64,000 nt of DNA, from NCBI RefSeq assembly GCF_027257875.1, contig NZ_JAPVQY010000005.1, positions 27,816-91,815 on the forward strand. Direction: 5' to 3'. Below the pieces are notes generated by a model. That model was given only the letters and a program-made list of their open reading frames with translations, was not told the origin of the DNA and made no database searches. The DNA is from Burkholderia sp. IMCC1007 (GTDB taxonomy: Bacteria > Pseudomonadota > Gammaproteobacteria > Burkholderiales > Burkholderiaceae). Positions 1 to 7,836 of this stretch are shown here, piece by piece. The position numbers and the translations under genes were made by a program. The stretch's first letter is position 1; every line of letters starts with the position of its first letter.

Positions 1-83
1 GGGGCCCGCCCTGAGGGGGGTCGCTTCGGTCTTTTGTGGCCTTTGGGTACGGCGCGCGGGGGTGGCGGGCGCGACGGTTCGCG

Positions 84-1241
84 TCAGCTGTAGCGGCGGA
101 GGATTTCCTTCGACAGGATATGGCGCTGGATCTCGGACGTGCCTTCCCAGATGCGCTCGATGCGCGCATCGCGCCAGAAGCGCTCGATCGGCAGTTCGTC
201 CATCAGCCCCATCCCGCCGTAGATCTGCACCGCGTGATCGGTCACGCGGCCGAGCGTCTCGGTCGCGAGCAGTTTCGCGAGTGCGGCATCGCCGTCGGTC
301 ATCGTGCCCTGGTCGAGCTTCTGCGCGGTGTAGAGCGTGACGAGTTCGGCCGCGCGGATCTCGGTCTGCATGTCCGCGAGCTTGAACGACGTGCCCTGGA
401 AGTCGCCGATGCGCTTGCCGAACTGGTGACGCGTCGCGGCCCATTCGGCGGCCATCTCGAACGCACGCTGCGCGCGGCCGATGTTGTTCGCGGCGACCAT
501 CACGCGGCCGGCCGTGAGCCAGTCGTTCGCGAGCTCGAAGCCGCGATGCTCTTCGCCGAGGATCTGCGCGGCGCTCACGCGGCAGTCGGAGAGGAAGATC
601 TCCGACTGGTGATAGCCGCGCAGGCTCGTGCAGTGCGGGCCGCGGCGCACGGTCATGCCCGGCGTGTCCTTGTCGATCAGGAAGCAGGTCACGCGCTTGC
701 GTTTCTGGCCGCGCACTTCCTCTTCGCCGGTGACGGCGAACAGGATCACGAAGTCGGCCGTGTCCGCATGGCTGATGAAGTGCTTGCTGCCGTTGATCAC
801 GTAGTCGCCGCCGTCGCGCACCGCGCGGGTGCGGATGCCCATCGCATCGGAGCCTGCGCCCGGTTCGGTCAGCGCGAAGCAGTCGACGCGCTCGCCGCGC
901 ACGGCCGGTTTCAGGTAACGCTCGATCTGGTCGCCCTTGCACGCCATCAGGATCTTGCTCGGCCGCGCGACGAACACGTGCAGCGCCCAGCTCGTACGGC
1001 CGAGTTCGCGCTCGACGAGCGCCTGCGTCACGTAGTCGAGGCCCGGGCCGCCCGCGCTTTCCGGCATGTTGAACGCGTAGAAGCCGAGTTCGAGCGACTT
1101 GCGGCGGATCGATTCCGCGAGCTCGGGCGGCACGTCGTCCGCGCGATCGACCGCGAATTCATGCGGCTGCAGTTCCTTCTCGACGAACTGACGCAGCGAC
1201 GTCACCAGCATGTCCTGCTCTTGGGTCAGCGAAAAATCCAT
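84..1241 (-). CDS. acyl-CoA dehydrogenase
   Basis: FAD-dependent acyl-CoA dehydrogenase of 385 residues, the usual family length, introducing a 2,3-double bond into a CoA thioester. An N-terminal helical domain (about 1-115), a middle beta domain (about 120-215) and a C-terminal helical bundle can be followed. The motif WEGTSEIQ near the C-terminus supplies the expected catalytic glutamate, about E366. The start is an ATG behind GGGAG. It lies only 3 bp downstream of the enoyl-CoA hydratase stop, so the two are co-transcribed and would do consecutive beta-oxidation-type steps. The substrate cannot be read from sequence. Position next to arginine/polyamine uptake genes makes a CoA thioester from that catabolism possible, but this is inference. 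Confidence 0.93.
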   Translation of the reverse strand: MDFSLTQEQDMLVTSLRQFVEKELQPHEFAVDRADDVPPELAESIRRKSLELGFYAFNMPESAGGPGLDYVTQALVERELGRTSWALHVFVARPSKILMACKGDQIERYLKPAVRGERVDCFALTEPGAGSDAMGIRTRAVRDGGDYVINGSKHFISHADTADFVILFAVTGEEEVRGQKRKRVTCFLIDKDTPGMTVRRGPHCTSLRGYHQSEIFLSDCRVSAAQILGEEHRGFELANDWLTAGRVMVAANNIGRAQRAFEMAAEWAATRHQFGKRIGDFQGTSFKLADMQTEIRAAELVTLYTAQKLDQGTMTDGDAALAKLLATETLGRVTDHAVQIYGGMGLMDELPIERFWRDARIERIWEGTSEIQRHILSKEILRRYS

Positions 1242-1244
1242 CGA

Positions 1245-2033
1245 TCATCTCCCGACAAAATGAGGTGCGCGACCTTCGACCGACGCGCGAAGCGCTTCCT
1301 GACCGTCCTCGCTGTGACCGCACGCGACGCAGGCTGCCAGCTCGCCGCGCAGTTGCTCGGCGAGGGTATGGGTGAGCGACTGCGCGAGCAGCGCCTTGGT
1401 ATGGCCGAACGCGACGCTTGGGCCCTGCGCGAGACGCGCGGCGAATGCGGCGACGTGTTCCGCGAACGCATCGGCATCCACGACTTCGGACACGAGGCCG
1501 GCCGCGAGCGCGTCCTGCGCGTTCCAGCGTTCGTTGAGGAAGATGAAGCGGCGGGCGACGTCGGGGCGCGCGAGACGCGGCAGGAACCAGCTTCCACCCA
1601 TGTCCGGGCTGTAGCCCATGCCCGTATACCCGCAGCGCAGCGACGCGGCCGTGCTCGCGATGCGGAAGTCGCACGCGAAGCCGATGTCGGTGCCCGCGCC
1701 GACCGTCGAGCCGTTCAGCGCGGCGACGGTGGGGCGCGGAAACGCGGCCAGCACCTGCACGAAGCGGTGCGCGCGCTCGCTCCAGCCGTATGTGTCCAGT
1801 TCGCCGTTGCGCTCGGCTTCGGCCCATTCGTCGACGTCCGCGCCCGCGCAGAACGCGCTGCCGGTGCCGGTCAGCACGACGCAGCGCACGGACGAATCCT
1901 GCGCGAGCGCGTCGAGCGTCTCGCGCAGAAAGTCGAGATGCGGCCGCGCGAGCGAATTGCGCTTCGCCGGGCGGTTCAGTCGAAGCGTCACGACGCCGTC
2001 GTGCCGTTCGATTCGGATGTCCTCGTTGCTCAT
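1245..2033 (-). CDS. enoyl-CoA hydratase/isomerase family protein
   Basis: Crotonase-fold protein of 262 residues. The oxyanion-hole segment FCAGADVDEW and the second CoA-binding segment AGTDIGFACD are visible. The second segment has Thr-Asp where hydratases often carry Gly-Glu, so hydratase activity is not assured and an isomerase or hydrolase role is possible. I place the start at the ATG (2033), 12 nt after AGGAG. The in-frame GTG three codons earlier sits too close to that ribosome site. It is first gene of a two-gene operon with the acyl-CoA dehydrogenase, read from a strong-looking promoter in the shared divergent region. Confidence 0.88.
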   Translation of the reverse strand: MSNEDIRIERHDGVVTLRLNRPAKRNSLARPHLDFLRETLDALAQDSSVRCVVLTGTGSAFCAGADVDEWAEAERNGELDTYGWSERAHRFVQVLAAFPRPTVAALNGSTVGAGTDIGFACDFRIASTAASLRCGYTGMGYSPDMGGSWFLPRLARPDVARRFIFLNERWNAQDALAAGLVSEVVDADAFAEHVAAFAARLAQGPSVAFGHTKALLAQSLTHTLAEQLRGELAACVACGHSEDGQEALRASVEGRAPHFVGR

Positions 2034-2098
2034 GCTGATCACTGTCTCCTGGTCGTTGTGTGTCGGGTTGTGTCAGAGCCGGCAAGGGTCGCCGCTAC

Positions 2099-2127
2099 TT
2101 GCGGACCGCATTTCGGCATAGTATAAG
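2099..2127 (+). promoter_or_regulatory. possible promoter of the polyamine-type ABC operon
   Basis: TTGCGG (2099-2104), 17 bp, then TATAAG (2122-2127) reading rightward, about 50 bp before the ABC ATPase start. The operator-like sequence at 2130-2151 would lie over the transcription start. The match is moderate. Confidence 0.4.
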
Positions 2128-2148
2128 TTCTGTTAAATGAACGTTCAA
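2120..2148 (-). promoter_or_regulatory. promoter of the leftward acyl-CoA operon
   Basis: On the minus strand TTGAAC (2148-2143) and TATACT (2125-2120) are separated by exactly 17 bp, a good sigma-70 promoter. The same TTGAAC-N17-TATACT pair recurs at 10292-10320 before the second transporter operon, with the intervening operator also similar. Confidence 0.65.
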
Positions 2149-2151
2149 CCC
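2130..2151. promoter_or_regulatory. TetR-type operator, imperfect copy
   Basis: This 22-bp segment matches the perfect palindrome at 10289-10310 at about 15 of 22 positions, including both GTT/AAC half-site cores. It covers the -35 and spacer of the leftward promoter and the probable start of the rightward one. The neighbouring BetI-like TetR protein (9523-10179) is the natural candidate to bind both copies; binding itself is inferred. Confidence 0.5.
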
Positions 2152-2178
2152 AATTGTGAGTCGACCAGGAGACACACG

Positions 2179-3345
2179 ATGAGCGTGGTGATGGAGACGT
2201 CGGCAGGTGTGGAGGCGGGGCGACCTGCTGCGGCAGGGGCGCGCACGGCATCGACGGCGCGCGGCGCGAGCGGTGCGGGGCTGCAGATCGACCGCGTGTC
2301 GAAGCGTTATGGCAGCGTGCATGCGCTGCGCGAAACGACGATCGACGTTCCGCGCGGCGAGTTCCTGACGATCCTCGGGCCGTCGGGTTCCGGCAAGACG
2401 ACGCTGCTGACGATCGTCGCCGGGTTCGAGCATCCGAGTACCGGCGACCTGCGCGTCGGCGGCCGCAGCATCGTCGCGTTGCCGCCGGAGAGGCGCAACT
2501 TCGGGATGGTGTTCCAGGGCTATGCGCTGTTTCCGCACATGACGGTCGAACAGAACGTCGCGTATCCGCTGATGGTGCGCAAGCAGAAGGGGTCCGACGC
2601 GGTGAAGCGCGTGAAGGCCGCGCTCGATCTGGTGCGGCTCGGCCATCTCGCCGATCGCCTGCCGCGCCAGTTGTCGGGTGGCCAGCAGCAGCGCGTCGCG
2701 ATCGCGCGCGCACTCGTGTTCGATCCCGATCTCGTGCTGCTCGACGAACCGCTCGGTGCGCTCGACCGCAAGCTGCGCGGCGAGGTGCAGGTCGAACTGA
2801 AGGCGCTGCACGAACGGCTCGGCGCGACATTCCTGTTCGTCACGCACGACCAGGAAGAGGCGCTGTCGATGTCGGACCGGATCGCGATCATGCGCGACGG
2901 CCGGCTCGAACAGATCGGCACGCCGGACGGGCTGTACGAACAGCCGGCCAACCGTTTCGTCGCGGATTTCCTCGGCAAGAGCAACTTCATCGAAGGCGTC
3001 GCGCTCGGCGGCGATGCGACGGCGACGCATTACCGCGTCGGCGACGCGCGCTTCGTCGCGCCCGCATGTGGCGCGCGCGCCGACGACACGCTGCTGTTCG
3101 CGCTGCGCCCGGAGAAGATCGCCGTATCGGCGACGTCATGTGGTGGCGCGCACAACGAAGTGGCGGGGCGCATTCGTCACTGGAGTTACTTCGGTTCGTC
3201 GTACCGCTTCGAGATCGACACGTCCGCGCTCGGCTGCATGACGGCGGACGTGCCTGCGTGGCGCGGGCTCGCGTCGCCGCGCACCGGCATGGACGTGTTC
3301 GTGCAGTGGGAGCGCGACGCGACCTGCCGGATCGCGGCCGACTGA
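2179..3345 (+). CDS. ABC transporter ATP-binding protein, PotA/PotG type
   Basis: ATPase subunit (388 residues) of a spermidine/putrescine-type importer. Walker A GPSGSGKTT, the signature LSGGQQQRVAIARAL, Walker B VLLDEPLGALD and a switch histidine in FVTHDQEEAL are present, followed by a C-terminal TOBE-like extension typical of this subfamily. The start chosen is the ATG at 2179 with AGGAG 8 nt upstream; an earlier in-frame ATG at 2137 has no ribosome site and lies in the operator region. It heads an operon of binding protein, two permeases, a flavodoxin-fold reductase, a MarC protein and a TPP decarboxylase. Substrate is unproven: polyamines or guanidino compounds fit the context. Confidence 0.93.
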   Translation: MSVVMETSAGVEAGRPAAAGARTASTARGASGAGLQIDRVSKRYGSVHALRETTIDVPRGEFLTILGPSGSGKTTLLTIVAGFEHPSTGDLRVGGRSIVALPPERRNFGMVFQGYALFPHMTVEQNVAYPLMVRKQKGSDAVKRVKAALDLVRLGHLADRLPRQLSGGQQQRVAIARALVFDPDLVLLDEPLGALDRKLRGEVQVELKALHERLGATFLFVTHDQEEALSMSDRIAIMRDGRLEQIGTPDGLYEQPANRFVADFLGKSNFIEGVALGGDATATHYRVGDARFVAPACGARADDTLLFALRPEKIAVSATSCGGAHNEVAGRIRHWSYFGSSYRFEIDTSALGCMTADVPAWRGLASPRTGMDVFVQWERDATCRIAAD

Positions 3346-3381
3346 CGCGGCAAAGCTTGCATCCCGCACGACGCGGCGTGC

Positions 3382-3422
3382 GCCGCCGTCGGCGGCCGAT
3401 TCACCGAATCACCGATTCACCG
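3382..3422 (+). other. intercistronic hairpin and short direct repeat
   Basis: Between the ATPase and binding-protein genes lies a GCCGCC-gtc-GGCGGC hairpin (3382-3396). It is followed by two copies of CCGATTCACCG (3396-3406 and 3412-3422). No T-run follows, so it is not a classic terminator; it could influence message processing so that the binding protein is made in excess. Weak evidence. Confidence 0.3.
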
Positions 3423-3483
3423 GTGCCCGGAAACGACGACAAACGACACGCGTGCGGGCGCTGTCCAGCCTGGAGGAGACACC

Positions 3484-4593
3484 ATGACGAACCGCTATCT
3501 GCAGGACCTGCTCGACCAAGTACGCGACCTTCAACCCGCGACGTCGCAGCGCCGCCGCGAGTTCCTGCGGCTGTGCGCGGCCGCAGGCATCGCGCCGACG
3601 CTGCTGTCGCTCGGCGCGAAGGACGCACGGGCGTCGAACCCGAAGGAAATCGTGCTCAGCGCATGGGGCGGCGAAGCGCGTTCGGCGTTCCGCTCCGCGT
3701 ACATGGATCCGTTCACGAAGGCGAGCGGGATCCGGATGGGCTACGACTCGTCGCCGGAGGACGGCAAGATCAAGGCGATGGTCGAGAACCGGAACGTGAT
3801 CTGGGACGTGATGGATCTCGACGGCTTCGCGGCGATCAAGCTCGGCAAGCAGGGCTTCCTGCGGCCGATCGATTATTCGGTGGTCGGCCGCAACGCATTG
3901 CCGGGGCTCGCGTCGGACTTCGGCGCGCCGTCGTATCTGCTGAGCTACGTGCTCGCGTACGACGCGCGCAAGTTCGGCGCGAATCCGCCGAAGAACTGGG
4001 CCGATTTCTGGAACGTCGGCAAGTTTCCGGGCAAGCGCGGGCTCTGGAAGTGGATGGGCGGCGCGCTCGAAGCCGCGCTGATGGCCGACGGCGTCGACAA
4101 GGACAAGGTCTACCCGATCGACGTGCCGCGCGCGCTGAAGAAGCTGAAGGAGTTGCGCTCGAACGTGCTGCTGTGGGATTCGGGCGCGGACAGCCTGCAA
4201 CTGCTGCGCAGCGGCGAAGTGAGCATGGCGTGCATCTGGCACACGCGTGCGAACGTGATCCAGCGCGAGAGCAACGGACGGTTCCGCTATACGTGGGAGC
4301 AGGGGCTCGCGTCGTGCGACGTGTGGGGCGTGCCGAAGAACAATCCGTCGGGCGATGCGGTGTGGCAGTTCATCAAGTTCGTGCAGGGCATCGAGCCGCA
4401 GGTGCGCCTGCTGTCGCTGCTCGGCAACGGGCCGGTCACGCCGGCCGCGACCGCGGCGGTGCCGCAGGCGCTGCGCGCCGACAATCCCGGCACGCCGGAG
4501 AACTGGGCGAAGCAGTGCAAGGTGAATCCCGAGTGGTGGGCGCAGCACTACGAAGCGACGCTTGCGCAGTACACCGACCTGATGTCGTCCTGA
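3484..4593 (+). CDS. ABC transporter substrate-binding protein, PotD type (Tat-exported)
   Basis: Extracytoplasmic solute-binding protein of 369 residues related to PotD/PotF. The N-terminus carries a twin-arginine motif, RRREFLRL (about 19-26), followed by a hydrophobic stretch ending near ARA, so export is probably by the Tat system, as is common for Burkholderia proteins of this family. The mature part starts with the usual beta strand IVLSAWGGE, and a family-typical WDVMDLDG segment follows. GGAG lies upstream of the ATG. It sits between its ATPase and its permeases. The ligand is not deducible; polyamine or guanidino compound is inferred from context. Confidence 0.9.
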   Translation: MTNRYLQDLLDQVRDLQPATSQRRREFLRLCAAAGIAPTLLSLGAKDARASNPKEIVLSAWGGEARSAFRSAYMDPFTKASGIRMGYDSSPEDGKIKAMVENRNVIWDVMDLDGFAAIKLGKQGFLRPIDYSVVGRNALPGLASDFGAPSYLLSYVLAYDARKFGANPPKNWADFWNVGKFPGKRGLWKWMGGALEAALMADGVDKDKVYPIDVPRALKKLKELRSNVLLWDSGADSLQLLRSGEVSMACIWHTRANVIQRESNGRFRYTWEQGLASCDVWGVPKNNPSGDAVWQFIKFVQGIEPQVRLLSLLGNGPVTPAATAAVPQALRADNPGTPENWAKQCKVNPEWWAQHYEATLAQYTDLMSS

Positions 4594-4618
4594 ACTGCCG
4601 CCGCGTGAGCATGAGCCC

Positions 4619-5494
4619 ATGAATACCCTGTCTACTCCCGTCGCGGGCACCGTCCCGCTCGGCCGTGCGAAGGCCGATCGCTACTGGCTGCTCGTCGTGC
4701 CGCTGCTCGCGGTGCTGATCGTGCTGTACGTGTATCCGCTCGTGCGCGTGCTGTGGCTCGGCTTCACCGTGCCCGAGCCCGGGCTGCAGAACTACGCGCG
4801 GCTGCTCGACAACCACGGCGTGCATCGCGTGCTATGGACGACGCTGCGCGTGTGCGCGGTCACGACCGCGGGTTCCGTCGCGCTCGGCTATGCGATTGCG
4901 TATGCGATGGCGCACGTCGGCCCGCGCCAGCGGATGGCGCTGATGTTCGGGCTGCTCGTGCCGTTCTGGGCATCGGTGCTGGTGCGCGCGTTCTCGTGGC
5001 TGTTCCTGCTCGGCGAGCAAGGGCTCGTCAACACGCTGCTGATGCGCATCGGGCTGATCGACGCGCCGCTGCCGCTGATGCGCAACGAGATCGGCGTCGT
5101 GATCGGGATGATCCATTTCATGATCCCGTATGCGGTGCTGCCGCTGTACGCGAACATGAAGGGCATCAATCCGCAGCTCGCACGCGCTTCGCAGGGGCTC
5201 GGCGCGGGGGCGTTCGTCACGTTCCGCAACGTGTATTTCCCGCAGACGCGGCCCGGCATCGTCGGCGCGGCGATCCTCGTATTCATCTTCTCGCTCGGCT
5301 TCTACGTGACGCCGGTGATCCTCGGCGGCGGCCGCACGGTGATGATCGCCGAATACATCAGCACGCAGATCCTGCAGCTCGTGAACTGGGGCAGCGGGGC
5401 GGCGCTCGCGTCGCTGTTGCTGGCGTCGATCCTGGCCGCGCTCGCGCTGCTTGCGCGTTTCGTCGACCTGCGCGAGCTGTTCGGCGCGCGCTGA
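4619..5494 (+). CDS. ABC transporter permease, PotB type
   Basis: Inner-membrane permease of 291 residues with about six hydrophobic helices and the cytoplasmic coupling-loop motif of importers (LARASQGLGAGAFVTFRNVYFP, with the conserved E/Q-A---G-G spacing). It pairs with the next permease to form the channel for the PotD-like binding protein. It starts 25 bp after the binding protein stop; the ribosome site is poor, so translational coupling is likely. Confidence 0.9.
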   Translation: MNTLSTPVAGTVPLGRAKADRYWLLVVPLLAVLIVLYVYPLVRVLWLGFTVPEPGLQNYARLLDNHGVHRVLWTTLRVCAVTTAGSVALGYAIAYAMAHVGPRQRMALMFGLLVPFWASVLVRAFSWLFLLGEQGLVNTLLMRIGLIDAPLPLMRNEIGVVIGMIHFMIPYAVLPLYANMKGINPQLARASQGLGAGAFVTFRNVYFPQTRPGIVGAAILVFIFSLGFYVTPVILGGGRTVMIAEYISTQILQLVNWGSGAALASLLLASILAALALLARFVDLRELFGAR

Positions 5495-5513
5495 CCGATC
5501 GGAGAACGAACCG

Positions 5514-6308
5514 ATGAAAACCCGAATGACCGCAGGACGCGCGCTGGTGGTCGGCATCGCATGGGCCGCGATCCTGTTCCTGATGCTGCCGCTGCTCGTG
5601 TCGGTGCCGGTGTCGCTGACGCCGAGCGATTACCTGTCGATGCCCGATGGCACGCTGTCGCTGCGGCACTACGGCGCGCTGCTCGACGACGACGGCTGGC
5701 TGTCGAGCTTCGTGCAGAGCGCGGTGATCGCGCTGGTGTCGTCGGCGATCTCCGTCACGCTCGGCACGCTGTGCGCGATCGGGCTGTGGAAGGTCGCGTC
5801 GAAGCGCGGCGAGTTCGTGCGCGGCGTGATCCTGTTCCCGCTGATCGTGCCGCCGATCGTGTCGGCGCTCGCGTTCTACCGGTTGTGGGGCGAGCTGCGC
5901 ATGCTCGACAGTTTCCCGGCCGCGACCCTGTCGCACGTCGTGCTGTCGGTGCCGTACGTGGTGGTAGCCGTGTCCGCGTCGCTCGCGACCGTCGGGCTGC
6001 GGATCGAGCAGGCGTCGCGCAGCCTCGGCGCGAATGTCGCGCAGACGCTGCGTTACGTGATCCTGCCGTCGATCAGGCCGGGCGTGCTGTCGGCCGCGGT
6101 GTTCGCGTTCATCCTGTCTTGGGACGAGCTCGTCGTCACGCTGTTCATCTCGAGCCGCCACGTATATACGCTGCCGCGCCGCATGTGGGACGGGATGCGC
6201 GAGAACGTCGATCCGGCGATCGCGTCGGTGTCCACGCTGCTGCTCGTCGCGACCTGCGTGGCGATCGGCCTGTCGCTGCTGCGCAAGCGCGCGGCCGGGT
6301 CCGTCTGA
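5514..6308 (+). CDS. ABC transporter permease, PotC type
   Basis: Second permease (264 residues) of the same importer, with five to six membrane helices and the coupling loop around QASRSLGANVAQTLRYV. The ATG at 5514 with GGAG 9 nt upstream is chosen over an in-frame upstream start that would overlap the previous gene. It follows the PotB-type gene by 19 bp. Confidence 0.9.
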   Translation: MKTRMTAGRALVVGIAWAAILFLMLPLLVSVPVSLTPSDYLSMPDGTLSLRHYGALLDDDGWLSSFVQSAVIALVSSAISVTLGTLCAIGLWKVASKRGEFVRGVILFPLIVPPIVSALAFYRLWGELRMLDSFPAATLSHVVLSVPYVVVAVSASLATVGLRIEQASRSLGANVAQTLRYVILPSIRPGVLSAAVFAFILSWDELVVTLFISSRHVYTLPRRMWDGMRENVDPAIASVSTLLLVATCVAIGLSLLRKRAAGSV

Positions 6309-6349
6309 ATTCAACCCTTCAACGTTACGTTGCGGAGAAAAATCGCACC

Positions 6350-7078
6350 ATGAAAGTCCTGATCGTTCACGCCCATCCCGAGCCGCAGTCGTTCACGACG
6401 TCGATGCTGCACCGCGCGGTGAGCACGCTCGAGGCGCAGGGGCATACCGTGACGGTGTCCGACCTGTATGCGATGCAGTGGAATCCGGTGGCGAGCGCGG
6501 CCGACTTCGGCGTGCGCAAGAACCCCGACTATCTCGTCTATGCGCTGGAGCAGCGCGAGAACGTCGCCGCGCATGCGATCGCGCCCGACATCGCGGCGGA
6601 GCTCGACAAGCTGGCCGCATGCGATCTGCTGATCCTCAGCTTCCCGCTGTTCTGGTGCTCGGTGCCGGCGATCATGAAGGGCTGGATCGACCGCGTGCTC
6701 GTGTCCGGCAAGGTGTACGGCGGCGTGCGCTTCTACGATCGCGGCGGGATGCGCGGCAAGCGCGCGCTGCTCGCGTACACGTGCGGCGGTCGCGACTACA
6801 TGTTCGGCGCGGACGGTGTGCACGGCGAGATGGACCTGATGCTGCGCCACGTGCTGCGCGGCACGCTCGGTTACGCGGGCTTCGACGTGCTGCCGTCGTT
6901 CGTCGGCTATCACGTGCCGTATATCGGCGATGCGGAACGCGCGGCCGTGCTCGACCGGTACGACGCGTACCTCGCGCAGCTCGACCGGCTCGAACCGATG
7001 GCGTTTCCGACGCTCGACGATTTCGACGGCGACATGCGGCCGCGCGAGCGCGCGCCGCAGGAAGCCGCGCAGGAATGA
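6350..7078 (+). CDS. NAD(P)H dehydrogenase (quinone), flavodoxin-like fold
   Basis: 242-residue protein of the NQO1/KefF/MdaB flavodoxin-like family. The N-terminal FMN/FAD-phosphate segment VLIVHAHPEPQSF and the later block FPLFWCSVPAIMKGWIDRV are characteristic. Such enzymes reduce quinones or similar electrophiles by two electrons, in the cytosol. The ATG is preceded by GGAG. It sits in the transporter operon after the permeases, so it may support oxidation of the imported compound or protect against reactive aldehydes made by the downstream decarboxylase. That role is inference. Confidence 0.85.
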   Translation: MKVLIVHAHPEPQSFTTSMLHRAVSTLEAQGHTVTVSDLYAMQWNPVASAADFGVRKNPDYLVYALEQRENVAAHAIAPDIAAELDKLAACDLLILSFPLFWCSVPAIMKGWIDRVLVSGKVYGGVRFYDRGGMRGKRALLAYTCGGRDYMFGADGVHGEMDLMLRHVLRGTLGYAGFDVLPSFVGYHVPYIGDAERAAVLDRYDAYLAQLDRLEPMAFPTLDDFDGDMRPRERAPQEAAQE

Positions 7079-7142
7079 GCGCGAGAGCTGGCCGCGATGC
7101 CGCTGCGTTTTTCAATCACCCGACCGCATGTGAGTTGCAGCG

Positions 7143-7781
7143 ATGACCCTGACGTCGAGCGACGTGCTGCTGTTCCTGACCGGCCTGTTGACGCTGTTCT
7201 GTCCGCCGGTCGCGATCCCGATGTATGCGGCCGTCACAGGGCATTTTCCCGACGTGACACAGCGGCAGATCGCGCTCAGGCTGTTCGGATGGATCGCGGC
7301 GCTGATGGTCGGCGCGGTGTGGAGCGGCCAGTTCCTGCTGCGCATGCTCGGCCTCACGCTCGGTGCGTTGACGCTGACGGGCGGGCTCGTGCTGTGCCTG
7401 TGGTCGATCCCGATGATGCGCGGCACGGCGAACGACGAACGCAGCGGCGGCGACACGCGGCTCGAGTATGCGCAGTGGCGCAACTACATCGCGGTGCCGC
7501 TGATCTTCCCGCTGTCGATCGGCAGCGCGGTGATGTCGCTCGTGATCACGACCGCGACACGCTTTCATACGCCCGCCGACCTGCTGGCGCTGAGCGCGGC
7601 GTGTGTGCTGCATGCGGGCGTGATCGGGCTCACGTATGCGTGCTCGGCATCGTGGTGCCGCCGGCTCGGCGAGATCGGCAGGACGCTGGTCGAGCGGCTG
7701 TCGGGCATCGTGCTGACCGCGATCGCGTTCCAGATGCTCGCGCAGGGCGTGCGCGAATTGTTGCCGGGGCTCGCGCATTGA
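7143..7781 (+). CDS. MarC family integral membrane protein
   Basis: 212-residue membrane protein with about six helices. Segments such as LLTLFCPPVAIPMYAAVTG and LRMLGLTLGALTLTGGLVL match the MarC (UPF0056) pattern. The biochemical role of the family is not established; an efflux role in antibiotic resistance once proposed for MarC was not upheld. It lies in the transporter operon, 55 bp before the decarboxylase start. Because the operon makes a guanidino or amino aldehyde, a transport role for a product is conceivable but unsupported. Confidence 0.8.
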   Translation: MTLTSSDVLLFLTGLLTLFCPPVAIPMYAAVTGHFPDVTQRQIALRLFGWIAALMVGAVWSGQFLLRMLGLTLGALTLTGGLVLCLWSIPMMRGTANDERSGGDTRLEYAQWRNYIAVPLIFPLSIGSAVMSLVITTATRFHTPADLLALSAACVLHAGVIGLTYACSASWCRRLGEIGRTLVERLSGIVLTAIAFQMLAQGVRELLPGLAH

Positions 7782-7836
7782 CATCGCCGGTGGCGCAAGC
7801 GTGATCCAGAAACCTATCCTCGATGATGGAAGCGAA

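Noticed and set aside
36..2126. 696-codon + strand frame across the acyl-CoA dehydrogenase and hydratase genes
   Set aside because: Shadow of two good minus-strand enzymes; Arg/Ala/His-rich without motifs.
5561..6349. Long upstream extension of the quinone reductase frame through the PotC-type permease gene
   Set aside because: The extension is an off-frame reading of the permease; the ATG at 6350 with GGAG is the evident start.
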